NCBI RefSeq assembly: GCF_011046485.1
Contig: NZ_CP049256.1
Location: forward strand, 2,728,001-2,792,000
Length of the DNA: 64,000 bases
Direction: 5' to 3'
Source of the DNA: Microbacterium sp. 4R-513
Lineage (GTDB): Bacteria > Actinomycetota > Actinomycetes > Actinomycetales > Microbacteriaceae
A program made the translations under genes and the position numbers. Shown here in pieces: positions 44,576 through 53,135 of this stretch (its first letter is position 1; every line of letters begins with the position of its first letter). A model generated the notes under the pieces. That model was not told the origin of the DNA. It searched no databases and was given only the letters and a program-made list of their open reading frames with translations.

Positions 44576-45970
44576 ATGAACGACGTCGTCGAAGACCTCA
44601 CCGCCACGCTTCCCCCCGGCGCTGTCTCCACCGATGCCGAGACCCGGGAACGCTGCAGCCGCGACGATGCCGAGTGGGCGGACTACGGGCTCCCGGCCGC
44701 CGTCGTGTTCGCGACATCGGTCGACGACGTCGTCCAGACCGTCCGCATCGCGGCGGAGCACGACATCCCCGTGGTCCCTCGGGGCGCCGGAACGGGCCTC
44801 TCCGGCGGTGCGAATGCGGTGAGCGGATGCCTCGTCCTCTCGCTCGAGCGCATGACCGAGGTCATCGAGGTGAACGTCGCCGAACGCTACGCCGTCGTGC
44901 AGGCGGGCGTCCTGAACGACGATCTGCGCAGACACGTCGCCGAGGTCGGGCTCTGGTACCCGCCCGACCCCGCCAGCATGTCGATCTCGACGATCGGCGG
45001 CAACGTCGCGACGAACGCCGGAGGCATCTGCTGCGTCAAGTACGGCGTCACGCGGGACTACGTCCTCGGCCTCACGGTCGTGCTCGCCGACGGCCGCGTG
45101 GCAGAGGTGGGCCGCACGACGGCCAAGGGCGTGACGGGCTACGACCTCGCCGCCCTCTTCGTCGGCTCGGAGGGCACCCTCGGCATCGTCGTCGAGGCGA
45201 CGGTCAAGCTCCTGCCCCTCGGCGGCCGCGAGGAGCGGGCGATCGTCGGGTACTTCCGTTCGCTGACGGATGCCGGACGCGCCGTCGCCGCGGTGTCGTC
45301 GGCCGGGATCGTGCCCTCCGCCCTGGAGCTCATCGATCGCACGTGTCTGCACGCCGTCGCCGAGTGGCAGGGCTGGGACCTTCCCGAGGGCGCGAGCGCG
45401 CTCCTCCTCGCGAAGGTCGACGAGCCCGGCGATCGGGGCGAGGAGCTCGCTGGGCGCATCGCCGATGCATTCCTCGCGGCAGGCGGCGCCCAAGTCGAGC
45501 ATGCCGTCGACCCCGAGGAGGTCGCGCGGCTTTTCGCCGCGCGACGGCTGGCCTATCCGGCACTCGAGCGCCTGGGTCCCGTGCTGACCGAGGACGTCTG
45601 CGTCCCACACTCGGCCGTCCCCGAGATGCTCGCCCGCATCGAGCGGGCGGCGGCCGATGAGGACGTCGTGATCGCCAACATCGCTCACGCGGGCGACGGC
45701 AACCTGCACCCGCTGATCATCGCTCCCGAGGGTGATGACGAGGCGAAGCGCCGCGCCAAGCGCGCCTTCGACCGCATCGTCGCGGACTGCCGGGCCCTCG
45801 GCGGGACGGTGACGGGCGAGCACGGCGTCGGTCTTCTCAAGCTGCCCGGTGCCGCCGCCGAGCTCAGCCCCGTCGTCCTCGACCTGCACGCCTCCATCAA
45901 GCAGGCGCTGGACCCGCGCGGCATCCTGAATCCCGGCAAGGCCTTCCCCGAACGGAGCGCGACCCGATGA
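44576..45970 (+). CDS. FAD-linked hydroxy-acid oxidase (GlcD-like)
   Basis: A 464-residue flavoprotein of the FAD-linked oxidase family (vanillyl-alcohol-oxidase fold), like GlcD and D-lactate dehydrogenases. PVVPRGAGTGLSGGANAVSG is the FAD pyrophosphate site; YPPDPASMSISTIGGNVATN continues it, and C-terminally ANIAHAGDGNLHPLII and VTGEHGVGLLK are the substrate-domain motifs. It oxidises a 2-hydroxy acid such as glycolate or D-lactate to the oxo acid. No GlcE or GlcF subunit is adjacent, so it may act alone. It overlaps the hydrolase gene by four bases. Confidence 0.9.
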   Translation: MNDVVEDLTATLPPGAVSTDAETRERCSRDDAEWADYGLPAAVVFATSVDDVVQTVRIAAEHDIPVVPRGAGTGLSGGANAVSGCLVLSLERMTEVIEVNVAERYAVVQAGVLNDDLRRHVAEVGLWYPPDPASMSISTIGGNVATNAGGICCVKYGVTRDYVLGLTVVLADGRVAEVGRTTAKGVTGYDLAALFVGSEGTLGIVVEATVKLLPLGGREERAIVGYFRSLTDAGRAVAAVSSAGIVPSALELIDRTCLHAVAEWQGWDLPEGASALLLAKVDEPGDRGEELAGRIADAFLAAGGAQVEHAVDPEEVARLFAARRLAYPALERLGPVLTEDVCVPHSAVPEMLARIERAAADEDVVIANIAHAGDGNLHPLIIAPEGDDEAKRRAKRAFDRIVADCRALGGTVTGEHGVGLLKLPGAAAELSPVVLDLHASIKQALDPRGILNPGKAFPERSATR

Positions 45971-46785
45971 CCTCTCTCACCGCCGACGACGGCGTCCGGC
46001 TGGAGTACGGGGAGCACGGCGACCCCACGGGTCGGCCGGTCGTCCTCTTCGCGGGGTTCAAGGCGGCGGGTGCCAGCTGGCGGTATCAGGTCGAGCCCCT
46101 CGAGAAGGCCGGATATCGGGTGGTCGTCGCCGATCTCCGCGGTCACGGCGGCGCCGATCGGCCCGAGTCGGCTGTCGACATGGCGCGGCGAGGGCGGGAT
46201 GTGCGCGACGTGCTGGAGGCGCTCGACCTGCGCGACGCGGTGCTCGTCGGGGGCTCGATGGGCGGCAACACGATCTGGTCGTACTTCGACCAGTTCGGCA
46301 CCGACCGGGTGAGCGCCGTCGTCATCGTCGATCAGACGCCGAAGATGCTCAACGACGGCGACTGGACCCACGGGTTCTACGGGTACAGCGAGGCGAATGC
46401 CGACACCTATTTCGCGACGGGGATCCCGCAGACGGGCAAGGGCACGCCCATGGCGAAGCGCGGGATGCGGCTCGTCCGGCTCCTCCGCGCCATGAAGGGC
46501 GCAGAGCGCGAGCTCACGCCGGGGGAGCTCGCCCTCCTCGGCAACCACGCGAAGGCGGACTGGCGGTCCGTGATCGCGCGGACGCCGGTGCCGGTGCTGT
46601 TCGTTGCGGGTGCCGAGAGCGAGTTCTGGCCGTCTTCGCACGCGGATGCCTCGGCATCCCTCGCCCCGCAGGGTCGGTCGATCACGATCCCGAACGACGG
46701 CCACGCCGCCAACATCGAGCAGCCCAAGGCGTTCAACACCGCGGTGCTCGCGTTCCTCAGCGAGGTCGCGCCGCCGCGGCGGTAG
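45967..46785 (+). CDS. Alpha/beta hydrolase
   Basis: A 272-residue alpha/beta-hydrolase fold enzyme. The oxyanion region is VLFAGFKAAGASWRYQ, then VVVADLRGHGGADRP, and the nucleophile elbow VLVGGSMGGNTIWSY (serine in GGSMGG). The histidine is probably in NDGHAANIEQP. It has no signal peptide. It is translationally coupled to the hydroxy-acid oxidase by an ATGA overlap, so it may hydrolyse an ester or lactone leading to, or coming from, that enzyme's substrate. The substrate is not identifiable. Confidence 0.87.
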   Translation: MTSLTADDGVRLEYGEHGDPTGRPVVLFAGFKAAGASWRYQVEPLEKAGYRVVVADLRGHGGADRPESAVDMARRGRDVRDVLEALDLRDAVLVGGSMGGNTIWSYFDQFGTDRVSAVVIVDQTPKMLNDGDWTHGFYGYSEANADTYFATGIPQTGKGTPMAKRGMRLVRLLRAMKGAERELTPGELALLGNHAKADWRSVIARTPVPVLFVAGAESEFWPSSHADASASLAPQGRSITIPNDGHAANIEQPKAFNTAVLAFLSEVAPPRR

Positions 46786-46999
46786 TCGCGTCTCGCTGGC
46801 TGCGGACGTTTCGTCTGCGGCGCTTCGCGCCTCCGCTCAACGACCGGGGGTGCGCGGTTGCTCGGTCGTTGAGCGGAGCGGCGCAGCCGCGGAGACGAAA
46901 CGTGTCGAATCTCCGGGATCGCCGGGCGCGGCGGTAGTCGCGTCTCGCTGGCTGGGGGCGTTTCGTCTGCGGCGCTTCGCGCCTCCGCTCAATGACCGG
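46775..46999. repeat. Direct and inverted repeats forming a large hairpin (REP-like)
   Basis: A 73-bp direct repeat occupies 46775-46847 and 46927-46999 (offset 152), with few differences; the first copy contains the last codons and stop of the hydrolase gene. Between them, CGGTCGTTGAGCGGAG (46863-46878) pairs perfectly with CTCCGCTCAACGACCG (46831-46846), and AGACGAAACGT (46893-46903) with ACGTTTCGTCT (46806-46816), giving a hairpin of roughly 45-base arms. It separates convergent genes and probably terminates both. The TCGTTGAGCGG/GACGAAACG words look like a common Microbacteriaceae repeat. Confidence 0.8.
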
Positions 47000-47014
47000 A
47001 GGCCGCGGCAGCTG

Positions 47015-47674
47015 TCACCGCCCGGAGGCGACCGCGTACCGGTGTTCGGGGCGACCGGTGCTTCCGTAGCGCAGCCGAACGTCGACGACCCCGCGGGCCG
47101 CCAGGGTCGCGAGGTGCCGTTGCGCTGTCGCGCGCGAGATGCCGGCCCGCTCGGCGACCTCGGCGGCGGAGGCCTCGTCGCCGCCCAGCGTCTCGAGGAT
47201 CAGCTGCTCGGTGACCGACCGGGAGACGGGCGAGGACTCGGCGCCGCCGTGGAGGATCGCCGAGGCGCGGTCGATGTCTTCCTGTTCAAGTGCGCGATCG
47301 CCCGCGAGGAGGTTGCGGAAGCGGAGGTAGCGATCGAGCCGATCCGCGAGCGCCCGTCGATCGAAGGGCTTGATGAAGTACCCGAGCGCTCCGGCCCGGA
47401 GCGCCCGTCGCACGGTCGCCGCGTCATCGGCGGCGGAGAGGACGAACGCATCGACATCGAGCGAGCGGACGAGCTCGATGCCGTCGCCGTCCGGCAGGTA
47501 CGCGTCGACGAGCACGAGCTGGGGCCGGTGCTCCTGGATCGCCGCCCGCGCGGCGCCGACCGAGCCGACGGGGTCGAGCGCCTCGAACCCGGGTCGGCTC
47601 GCCACGAGATCGCGATGCAGTCCCGCGACGCGGAAGTCGTCGTCGACGACGAGCACACGGGTGGCCGCACTCAT
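47015..47674 (-). CDS. Response regulator, CitB/DcuR family
   Basis: A 219-residue response regulator. The receiver domain has VLVVDDDF (acidic pocket), the phosphorylated aspartate in LVLVDAYLPDGDG, and YFIKPFD with the conserved lysine. After a linker, a C-terminal winged helix (ASAAEVAERAGISRATAQRH then LATLAARGVVDVRLRYG) reads DNA; this layout is typical of CitB/DcuR regulators. AAGGAGGA precedes ATG 47674. It overlaps the kinase gene by four bases, and the pair probably activates the divergent citrate transporter. Confidence 0.92.
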   Translation of the reverse strand: MSAATRVLVVDDDFRVAGLHRDLVASRPGFEALDPVGSVGAARAAIQEHRPQLVLVDAYLPDGDGIELVRSLDVDAFVLSAADDAATVRRALRAGALGYFIKPFDRRALADRLDRYLRFRNLLAGDRALEQEDIDRASAILHGGAESSPVSRSVTEQLILETLGGDEASAAEVAERAGISRATAQRHLATLAARGVVDVRLRYGSTGRPEHRYAVASGR

Positions 47675-49311
47675 GACTCCTCCTTCTCGTCGGCCGGGAT
47701 GACGGCTCCCGGTAGACGCGCGCCGAAGACCGCGCCGTGCGCTTCTCCGCCCCGATCGATGATCCACACATCTCCGCCGCGGCGGCGCGCGAGCTCGCGC
47801 GAGAGCGGAAGGCCGACGCCCAGGCCGTGCACTCGGTCCGGCGCCCCGTCGTCCGGAGCATCCGTCCTGCGGGCGAAGACGTCGCGATCGTCCGGGATGC
47901 CGGGGCCCGAGTCCGACACCGTCATCACGAGATCCTCGCCGGCGTCGAGCAGGGCGACCTGCACGACGCGTGGCTCGCCGCCTCGCACCGCGGCCGACAC
48001 GGCGTTGTCGACGAGGTTGCCCAGGACCGCGACGACGTCCTCGACGTCGCGGAGCCGCCCGTGTAGGAGCGTGTCCTCCGCGACCTCCAGCCGCACGCCG
48101 CGCTCACCCGCCTCGATGCCCATCGCTCCGAGCACCGACTGCAGGAACGGGTCGGGGACGACCTCGAGCCGCTCGACGGGGAAGTCGATGGGACCCCGCC
48201 GCACCTGCTCCGCGAGGAAGTCGCGCGCCTCGGCGGTGCGGTCCGCATCGATCAGCCCGGTCGCGATGTGCAGGCGATTGGCGAACTCGTGCCGCTGCAC
48301 CCGCATCGCGCCGGTCATGGCACGCACGGTGTCGAGCCTCTCGGTGAGGGCGACGAGATCGGTCCGGTCGCGCACGATCACGACGTCGCCGAGGGAGCGC
48401 CCGTCCCGCACGACCGGATGGGTGTCGAGATAGAGGACGCGGTCGCCGACGATGACGCCCTCGCGGTGCGAACCCTCCCGGACTGCGGCGGCGGCCTCTG
48501 GCGGGAGACCGAGCCCATCCAGCGCCCGTCCCACGGGTGCGTCGAGCGACAGCATCCGTTCGGCGGCGTCGTTGCAGACCCGCACGATGCCGTCCGGATC
48601 GAGCGCGATCACGCCGTCGCCGACGCCATCGAGGACCGCCGCCTGGTTCTGCACGAGCGCCACGAGCTCCTCGGGCTGCAGACCCAGCGTGAGCCGTTCC
48701 CAGCGGCGGCGGAGCAGCAGCGCCGCGAGCGCGCCGATCGCGAGCGCCGCCAGCGCCGCGACGGCGATCCCGAGCAGCAGAGCCGGGAGGTCGTCGAAGA
48801 CGCTCGCGCGCTCGAAGCCCACGCTGACCTCGCCGACCGGCGCTCCCGGGGAGTCGCCGGGCGGGTAGACCGGCACCTTCGCGCGGGCCGATTCCCCGAG
48901 GGTGCCCCGCTCCCAGTCGACGACCTCATTGCCGGCGAGCACGTCGGCGTACGGGGTGCTGACCTCCTGGCCGAGCAGCTCCTCGTTCGGGTGGGCGAGA
49001 CGGATGCCGTGATCGTCCGTGATGACGACGAAGAGGGCGTCGGTCCGGTCGGTCACGGCGGCCGCGATGCGCTGCAGATCGCCGCCGCGCAGGTCGGCGG
49101 CATCCGGAGTCCCCGGGTCCTCCGAGAACTGCGCCACCAGCTCGCGCACGTCGGGCTGCTCCGCGACGGTGCGGGCGATGTTGAGAGCGGATGCCTCGGA
49201 CTCGGCGCGCAGCTGCTGCACCCCGAGATAGACGAAGACCGCCGTGCACACCCCGACGACCGCGACGACGGTCGCGAGCTGGAGAAGGAGCACCCGGGTC
49301 GCGAACCGCAT
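47671..49311 (-). CDS. Sensor histidine kinase, CitA/DcuS family
   Basis: A 546-residue membrane kinase. Helix 1 is VLLLQLATVVAVVGVCTAVF, then an extracytoplasmic PDC/Cache sensor (about residues 35-170, with ELLGQEVSTPYADVLAGNEV), helix 2 LLLGIAVAALAALAIGALAA, a PAS domain (AVLDGVGDGVIALDPDGIVR), and the H-box VQRHEFANRLH typical of DcuS/CitA (Spo0B-like dimerisation). The ATPase domain has VLGNLVDNAVSA and VSDSGPGIP. It should sense a di- or tricarboxylate outside the cell. GGAGG lies 4 bases before ATG 49311. It is divergent from the CitMHS gene. Confidence 0.92.
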   Translation of the reverse strand: MRFATRVLLLQLATVVAVVGVCTAVFVYLGVQQLRAESEASALNIARTVAEQPDVRELVAQFSEDPGTPDAADLRGGDLQRIAAAVTDRTDALFVVITDDHGIRLAHPNEELLGQEVSTPYADVLAGNEVVDWERGTLGESARAKVPVYPPGDSPGAPVGEVSVGFERASVFDDLPALLLGIAVAALAALAIGALAALLLRRRWERLTLGLQPEELVALVQNQAAVLDGVGDGVIALDPDGIVRVCNDAAERMLSLDAPVGRALDGLGLPPEAAAAVREGSHREGVIVGDRVLYLDTHPVVRDGRSLGDVVIVRDRTDLVALTERLDTVRAMTGAMRVQRHEFANRLHIATGLIDADRTAEARDFLAEQVRRGPIDFPVERLEVVPDPFLQSVLGAMGIEAGERGVRLEVAEDTLLHGRLRDVEDVVAVLGNLVDNAVSAAVRGGEPRVVQVALLDAGEDLVMTVSDSGPGIPDDRDVFARRTDAPDDGAPDRVHGLGVGLPLSRELARRRGGDVWIIDRGGEAHGAVFGARLPGAVIPADEKEES

Positions 49312-49326
49312 GGAGCCTCCTCGCAT

Positions 49327-49444
49327 CGGTGAGCAGAATGCGCTGAACACACGCTACGCGCACAACGCGGAGCAATGCGAGATAGCGCGCGCGACGCCGG
49401 GAGCGCCGCCTAGCATCGCGGAATCGCTCACCGCGACGGTGAGG
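49327..49444. promoter_or_regulatory. CGGTGAG half-sites between CitAB-type and CitMHS genes
   Basis: CGGTGAGC (49327-49334), GCTCACCG (49426-49433) and CGGTGAGG (49437-49444) share a CGGTGAG core; the last two form a close inverted pair 3 bases apart. They lie in the 151-bp gap between the divergent genes, where the response regulator should bind. The last one is 19 bases before the transporter start, so it would lie near the transcription start. Confidence 0.4.
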
Positions 49445-49462
49445 ACGGACGAAGGAGTCGAG

Positions 49463-50992
49463 ATGGACGCAGCAACGCTCGCCCGCGTCATGGCGGACGC
49501 GGAGGAAGGCTACGCGGTGGCCTTCATGCCACCCGAGGGAGTCCTCGTGGCTCTGGGGTTCACGATGGTGCTGACCTTCATGGCGCTCATCATGACCAGG
49601 CGTCTGACGCCGATGGTCGCCCTCATCCTCGTGCCCACGATCTTCGGGCTCTTCGCCGGCGCCGGCCTCGGGCTCGGCGACATGATCCTGGACTCGGTCA
49701 AGGACATGGCGCCTACGGTGGCGCTGCTCATGTTCGCCATCATGTTCTTCGGGATCATGATCGACGTGGGCCTCTTCGACCCGCTCATCCGCGCGGTCAC
49801 GCGGGTGCTCGGCGATGACCCCGCGAAGGTCGTGCTCGGCACCGCGCTCCTCGCCGGGGCGGTCTCGCTCGACGGCGACGGCTCGACGACGTTCATCATC
49901 ACGACCTCCGCAATGCTGCCGCTGTACCTGCGCCTCGGCATGAGCCCCGTGGTGCTCACGTGCGTGGCCGGCCTCATGAACGGCACGCTCAACATCGTTC
50001 CGTGGGGCGGGCCCACGGTCCGCGCGGCGACGGCGCTGGGCCTGGAGCCCAACGACATCTTCGTGCCGATGCTGCCCTCGCTCGCCGCGGGCCTGGTGAT
50101 CGCGCTGACGTTCGCCTGGTTCCTCGGCCTGTCGGAGCGCCGCCGCATCGGCAGCATCGACCTGGATCGTGGGGGATCGGGCGGCGACGGCCTGCTCGGC
50201 GGCCCGAAGCTCTTCCGCGGCGCGGAGCCCAAGCCCGGTGCGCGCGCCTCGCTGCGCACGGGCAACCTCGTGACGGTGCAGGGCGGCGGGCCGGTCGCGG
50301 CCGCGACGCTGGTCGACGCCGCCGACACCGCCATGGCGGACACGATCCTCGACCCCCTCCGCCCGACGCTGCGCCCGAAGCTCATCTGGGTGAACCTCGC
50401 GCTGACCGTCACGGTAATGGTCCTGCTCGTCCTCGACCTCTTCCCGCTGCCGTACGTCTTCATGGTCGGCGCCGCCGTCGCGCTCGTCGTGAACTTCCCG
50501 AAGCTCAAGAGCCAGGCCGACGAGATCGTCGCCCACGCGCCGAGCATCGTCGGCGTCGTCTCGATGGTGCTCGCCGCCGCCGTGCTCGTCGGCGTGCTCA
50601 ACGGAACGGGAATGGTCGACGCGATGGCCGAGTGGGTGACGACCGTCATCCCGACGGCCCTCGGACCCTACATGGCGGTCATCACCGGCATCCTGTCGAT
50701 CCCGTTCACGTTCTTCATGTCGAACGACGCGTTCTACTTCGGGATCCTGCCGATCCTCGCCGAGAGCGCCGCCAACTACGGCATCGCGCCCGTCGAGATG
50801 GCGCGCGCGTCGGTCACGGGGCAGCCCGTGCACCTGCAGAGCCCGCTCGTGCCGGCGATCCTGCTGCTCGTCTCGCTCGCGAGCGTCAACCTCGGCGATC
50901 ACCACAAGAAGGTGCTCTGGCGTGCGACCGTGGTGTCGCTCGTCATGCTGGCCGTCGCGGTGCTCGTCGGGGCGGTGCCGTTCGCGGCCTGA
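49463..50992 (+). CDS. Citrate transporter, CitMHS family
   Basis: A 509-residue permease of the CitMHS family, which takes up citrate complexed to Mg2+ or other divalent ions with protons. About 12 hydrophobic segments are seen. Family features include MFAIMFFGIMIDVGLFDPLI, SLDGDGSTTFIITTSAMLPL, NIVPWGGPTVRAATALG and SIPFTFFMSNDAFYFGILPI. A long central hydrophilic loop (about residues 228-305) separates the halves. GAAGGAG lies 5 bases before ATG 49463. Its divergent CitAB-type two-component pair explains likely induction by external citrate. No citrate lyase is present in the window, so citrate presumably enters the TCA cycle directly. Confidence 0.93.
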   Translation: MDAATLARVMADAEEGYAVAFMPPEGVLVALGFTMVLTFMALIMTRRLTPMVALILVPTIFGLFAGAGLGLGDMILDSVKDMAPTVALLMFAIMFFGIMIDVGLFDPLIRAVTRVLGDDPAKVVLGTALLAGAVSLDGDGSTTFIITTSAMLPLYLRLGMSPVVLTCVAGLMNGTLNIVPWGGPTVRAATALGLEPNDIFVPMLPSLAAGLVIALTFAWFLGLSERRRIGSIDLDRGGSGGDGLLGGPKLFRGAEPKPGARASLRTGNLVTVQGGGPVAAATLVDAADTAMADTILDPLRPTLRPKLIWVNLALTVTVMVLLVLDLFPLPYVFMVGAAVALVVNFPKLKSQADEIVAHAPSIVGVVSMVLAAAVLVGVLNGTGMVDAMAEWVTTVIPTALGPYMAVITGILSIPFTFFMSNDAFYFGILPILAESAANYGIAPVEMARASVTGQPVHLQSPLVPAILLLVSLASVNLGDHHKKVLWRATVVSLVMLAVAVLVGAVPFAA

Positions 50993-51037
50993 CGCGACCA
51001 GTGCCGAAGGGTCGGCCGCCGGTCTCCTCGCGGGACC

Positions 51038-51070
51038 GGCGTTCGACCCTTCGACAGGCTCAGGGACCGG
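51038..51070. repeat. GGCGTTCGACCC...GGGACCGG repeat, single copy
   Basis: This 33-base element begins GGCGTTCGACCCTTCGAC, has a CAGGCTCAGGGACCGG end, and lies between the convergent CitMHS and NYN genes. Three more copies form the tandem array at 52963-53104. Confidence 0.75.
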
Positions 51071-51082
51071 GGCTCGGGGGGT

Positions 51083-51943
51083 TCAGCTCGCGCGCAGCCG
51101 GACCCGGACGATGTTGGTCGACTCGTCGAGCTCGGCCACGGTCGGCTGGGCCTTCACGAAGTCCGAGAACGAACGGTGGCCGAGCGCCTTCTCGCTGAAC
51201 GAGGGGTCCATGCGCTTCAGCAGGTTCTTGACCGCCGACAGGTGCACCCAGTCCTCGTCGGTGCGCTCCTGCTCGAGCCGCAGCGCCCGCGCGAGAAGTT
51301 CGCCCGACGGGTCGGGAGCCGCCTTCTTCGAGCGCTTCGCCCGAGATGGGGCCGCGGCATCCGTCTTCTTCGCTCCTTCCGGAGCCGAGACGCCGGGGAG
51401 TGAGTCGTACGAGTCGAACTGGTCGCACGCGGCGGCCAGCGACTTGGCGGTCGAGCCGGCGACCCCGACGCCCACGACGAACCGCCCCAGGCGCTTGCAG
51501 CGCTGGGCGAGCGGCACGTAGTCGCTGTCGCCCGCGACGATGACGACGTGGGTGAGATCGGGGAGGCGGAACATGTCCTCGACCGCGTCGACGGCGAGGC
51601 GAATATCCGCTCCGTTCTTGGCGTACGCGGCCGCGGGGAAGAGCTGCACGAGGTCCACGGCCCGTGCGACGAGCTGGTTGCGGTACTCCGCGTTGACGGG
51701 CGACGACCAGTCGGCGTATGCGCGGGTCAGCACCAGTGTGCCGAAGGATGCCGCGTAGTCGATGATCGCGCCGACGTCCACCGTCGCGGCGGACAGGCGC
51801 TGGGCGACCTCGGGATCGGCCGCCTCGGTGATGCGCTGCCGGTCGCGGGAGTACGAGTTCCTCCCGTGGACGCGGTCGTACCACGACATCACGATGTTGT
51901 CGAAGTCGAGGTAGACCGCGACGCGCGGTGTCGAGTCGGGCAT
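51083..51943 (-). CDS. NYN domain protein with C-terminal LOTUS/OST-HTH domain
   Basis: A 286-residue protein. Residues about 5-165 are a NYN (PIN-like) nuclease domain: VAVYLDFDNIVMSWYD with the metal aspartates, KNGADIRLAVDAVEDMFRLP, VVIVAGDSDYVPLAQRCKRL, whose D-x-D is the second acidic site. After a lysine- and alanine-rich linker, residues about 225-286 form a LOTUS/OST-HTH-like helix-turn-helix (WVHLSAVKNLLKRMDPSFSE then KALGHRSFSDFVKAQP). The combination occurs in bacteria and in eukaryotic RNA regulators, so RNA cleavage or binding is expected; the target is unknown. AAGAGGA precedes ATG 51943. The oxidoreductase gene upstream ends 2 bases away. Confidence 0.88.
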   Translation of the reverse strand: MPDSTPRVAVYLDFDNIVMSWYDRVHGRNSYSRDRQRITEAADPEVAQRLSAATVDVGAIIDYAASFGTLVLTRAYADWSSPVNAEYRNQLVARAVDLVQLFPAAAYAKNGADIRLAVDAVEDMFRLPDLTHVVIVAGDSDYVPLAQRCKRLGRFVVGVGVAGSTAKSLAAACDQFDSYDSLPGVSAPEGAKKTDAAAPSRAKRSKKAAPDPSGELLARALRLEQERTDEDWVHLSAVKNLLKRMDPSFSEKALGHRSFSDFVKAQPTVAELDESTNIVRVRLRAS

Positions 51944-51945
51944 GA

Positions 51946-52944
51946 TCAGTCCTCTTGGGGGTAGCGGACGCCGATGATCCGGCGCACTTCGTCGAGGGTC
52001 CCCATGATCGCGACGGTCTCGTCGAGGGGGAGGATGTCGCTGTCCAGCGTCCCATCGGCCACGTAGCGCTCGGCCGCCAGCGCTTGGTACTGCATGCCGC
52101 GGCCCTCGTGCTGGGTCACGTAGTCCTCGATGATGTCGCCCTGGGGGTGGATGACCCGGAAAGACGTGGGGGTGTACCAGACGCGGTCGATGTCGATGCG
52201 GGCCTCGGTGCCGAGGATGTGCGCCACGTTCGGACCCGCCGAGCGCGAGGCCGAGATCGTCGACGACACGGCACCCCCGGCATGCGTGAACGTGGTGGCG
52301 ACCTCGCTGTCCGCGCCGGTCTCGATGAGACGCGCGGACGCCGTCATGGTCGTCGGCTCGCCCAGGATGTCCCACGCGAACGAGACGGGGTAGATGCCGA
52401 GGTCGAGGAGCGCCCCGCCGCCGAGCTCGATCGCGTTCAGGCGATGCGCCGGGTCGGCGGAGATGCGCTGGGTGTGATCGGCGAAGAGGGCCCGGATCTC
52501 GCCGAGCGTGCCCGCCTGGATGATCTCGCGGATGCGGATCATGTGCGGAAGGTACCGCGTCCACATGGCCTCCATCGCGAGCAGCCCGTGCGCGCGGGCG
52601 ACGTCGCGGACGCGCTCGGCCTCTGCCCGCGTGAGCGTGAAGGGCTTCTCGACGAGCACGTGCTTGCCGTGCTCGAGGGCGAGGATCGCGTTCTCGGCGT
52701 GCGCGGGGTGCGGGGTCGCGATGTAGAGGATGTCGACGTCGGGGTCGTCGACGAGCGCTTCGTACGAGTCGTGCGCGCGGCCGATCTCGAACTCGTCGGC
52801 GAACGCCTGCGCCGCTTGTGCGCGTCGGGACCCGACCGCCACGAGATCGCGCCCCGCCGTGCGGAGGTCGCGGGCGAAGGCGTGGGCGATGCCGCCCGTC
52901 GCGAGGATGCCCCAGCGCAGGCCGGGGGAGTCGGGTGAGGTCAT
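51946..52944 (-). CDS. Gfo/Idh/MocA family oxidoreductase
   Basis: A 332-residue NAD(P)-dependent dehydrogenase. The N-terminal Rossmann fold opens LRWGILATGGIAHAFARDLR (GxGxxA-like), and VDILYIATPHPAHAENAILA and KHVLVEKPFTLTRAEAERV carry the EKP signature motif with the catalytic lysine. The C-terminal domain has YPVSFAWDILGEPTTM. The substrate is usually a sugar, inositol or related alcohol; nothing here fixes it. ATG 52944 is chosen; the frame extends further upstream only through the 48-bp tandem repeats. It probably shares a transcript with the NYN gene. Confidence 0.9.
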   Translation of the reverse strand: MTSPDSPGLRWGILATGGIAHAFARDLRTAGRDLVAVGSRRAQAAQAFADEFEIGRAHDSYEALVDDPDVDILYIATPHPAHAENAILALEHGKHVLVEKPFTLTRAEAERVRDVARAHGLLAMEAMWTRYLPHMIRIREIIQAGTLGEIRALFADHTQRISADPAHRLNAIELGGGALLDLGIYPVSFAWDILGEPTTMTASARLIETGADSEVATTFTHAGGAVSSTISASRSAGPNVAHILGTEARIDIDRVWYTPTSFRVIHPQGDIIEDYVTQHEGRGMQYQALAAERYVADGTLDSDILPLDETVAIMGTLDEVRRIIGVRYPQED

Positions 52945-52962
52945 GGGTCGAGCGTAGCGATG

Positions 52963-53104
52963 GTGCGGGGATGGCGTTCGACCCTTCGACGAGCTCAGGG
53001 ACCGGGGTCGGTGCGGGGATGGCGTTCGACCCTTCGACGAGCTCAGGGACCGGGGTCGGTGCGGGTAAGGCGTTCGACCCTTCGACGGGCTCAGGGACCG
53101 GAAT
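52963..53104. repeat. Three tandem 48-bp repeats
   Basis: Units start GGCGTTCGACCC at 52973, 53021 and 53069, an exact 48-base period. Units 1 and 2 are almost identical; the third differs in GTAAGG and CGGGCTC. Each contains CCCTTCGAC and GCTCAGGGACCGG, the same element as at 51038. The array fills the gap between the divergent Gfo/Idh and M20 genes, so both promoters must lie in it or beside it. Confidence 0.85.
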
Positions 53105-53135
53105 GGGCCGGATGCCGCGCGGGTAGGCTCGTGCG

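Noticed and set aside
52963..53104. A CRISPR array
   Set aside because: The repeats are directly tandem with no unique spacers and no cas genes are nearby.
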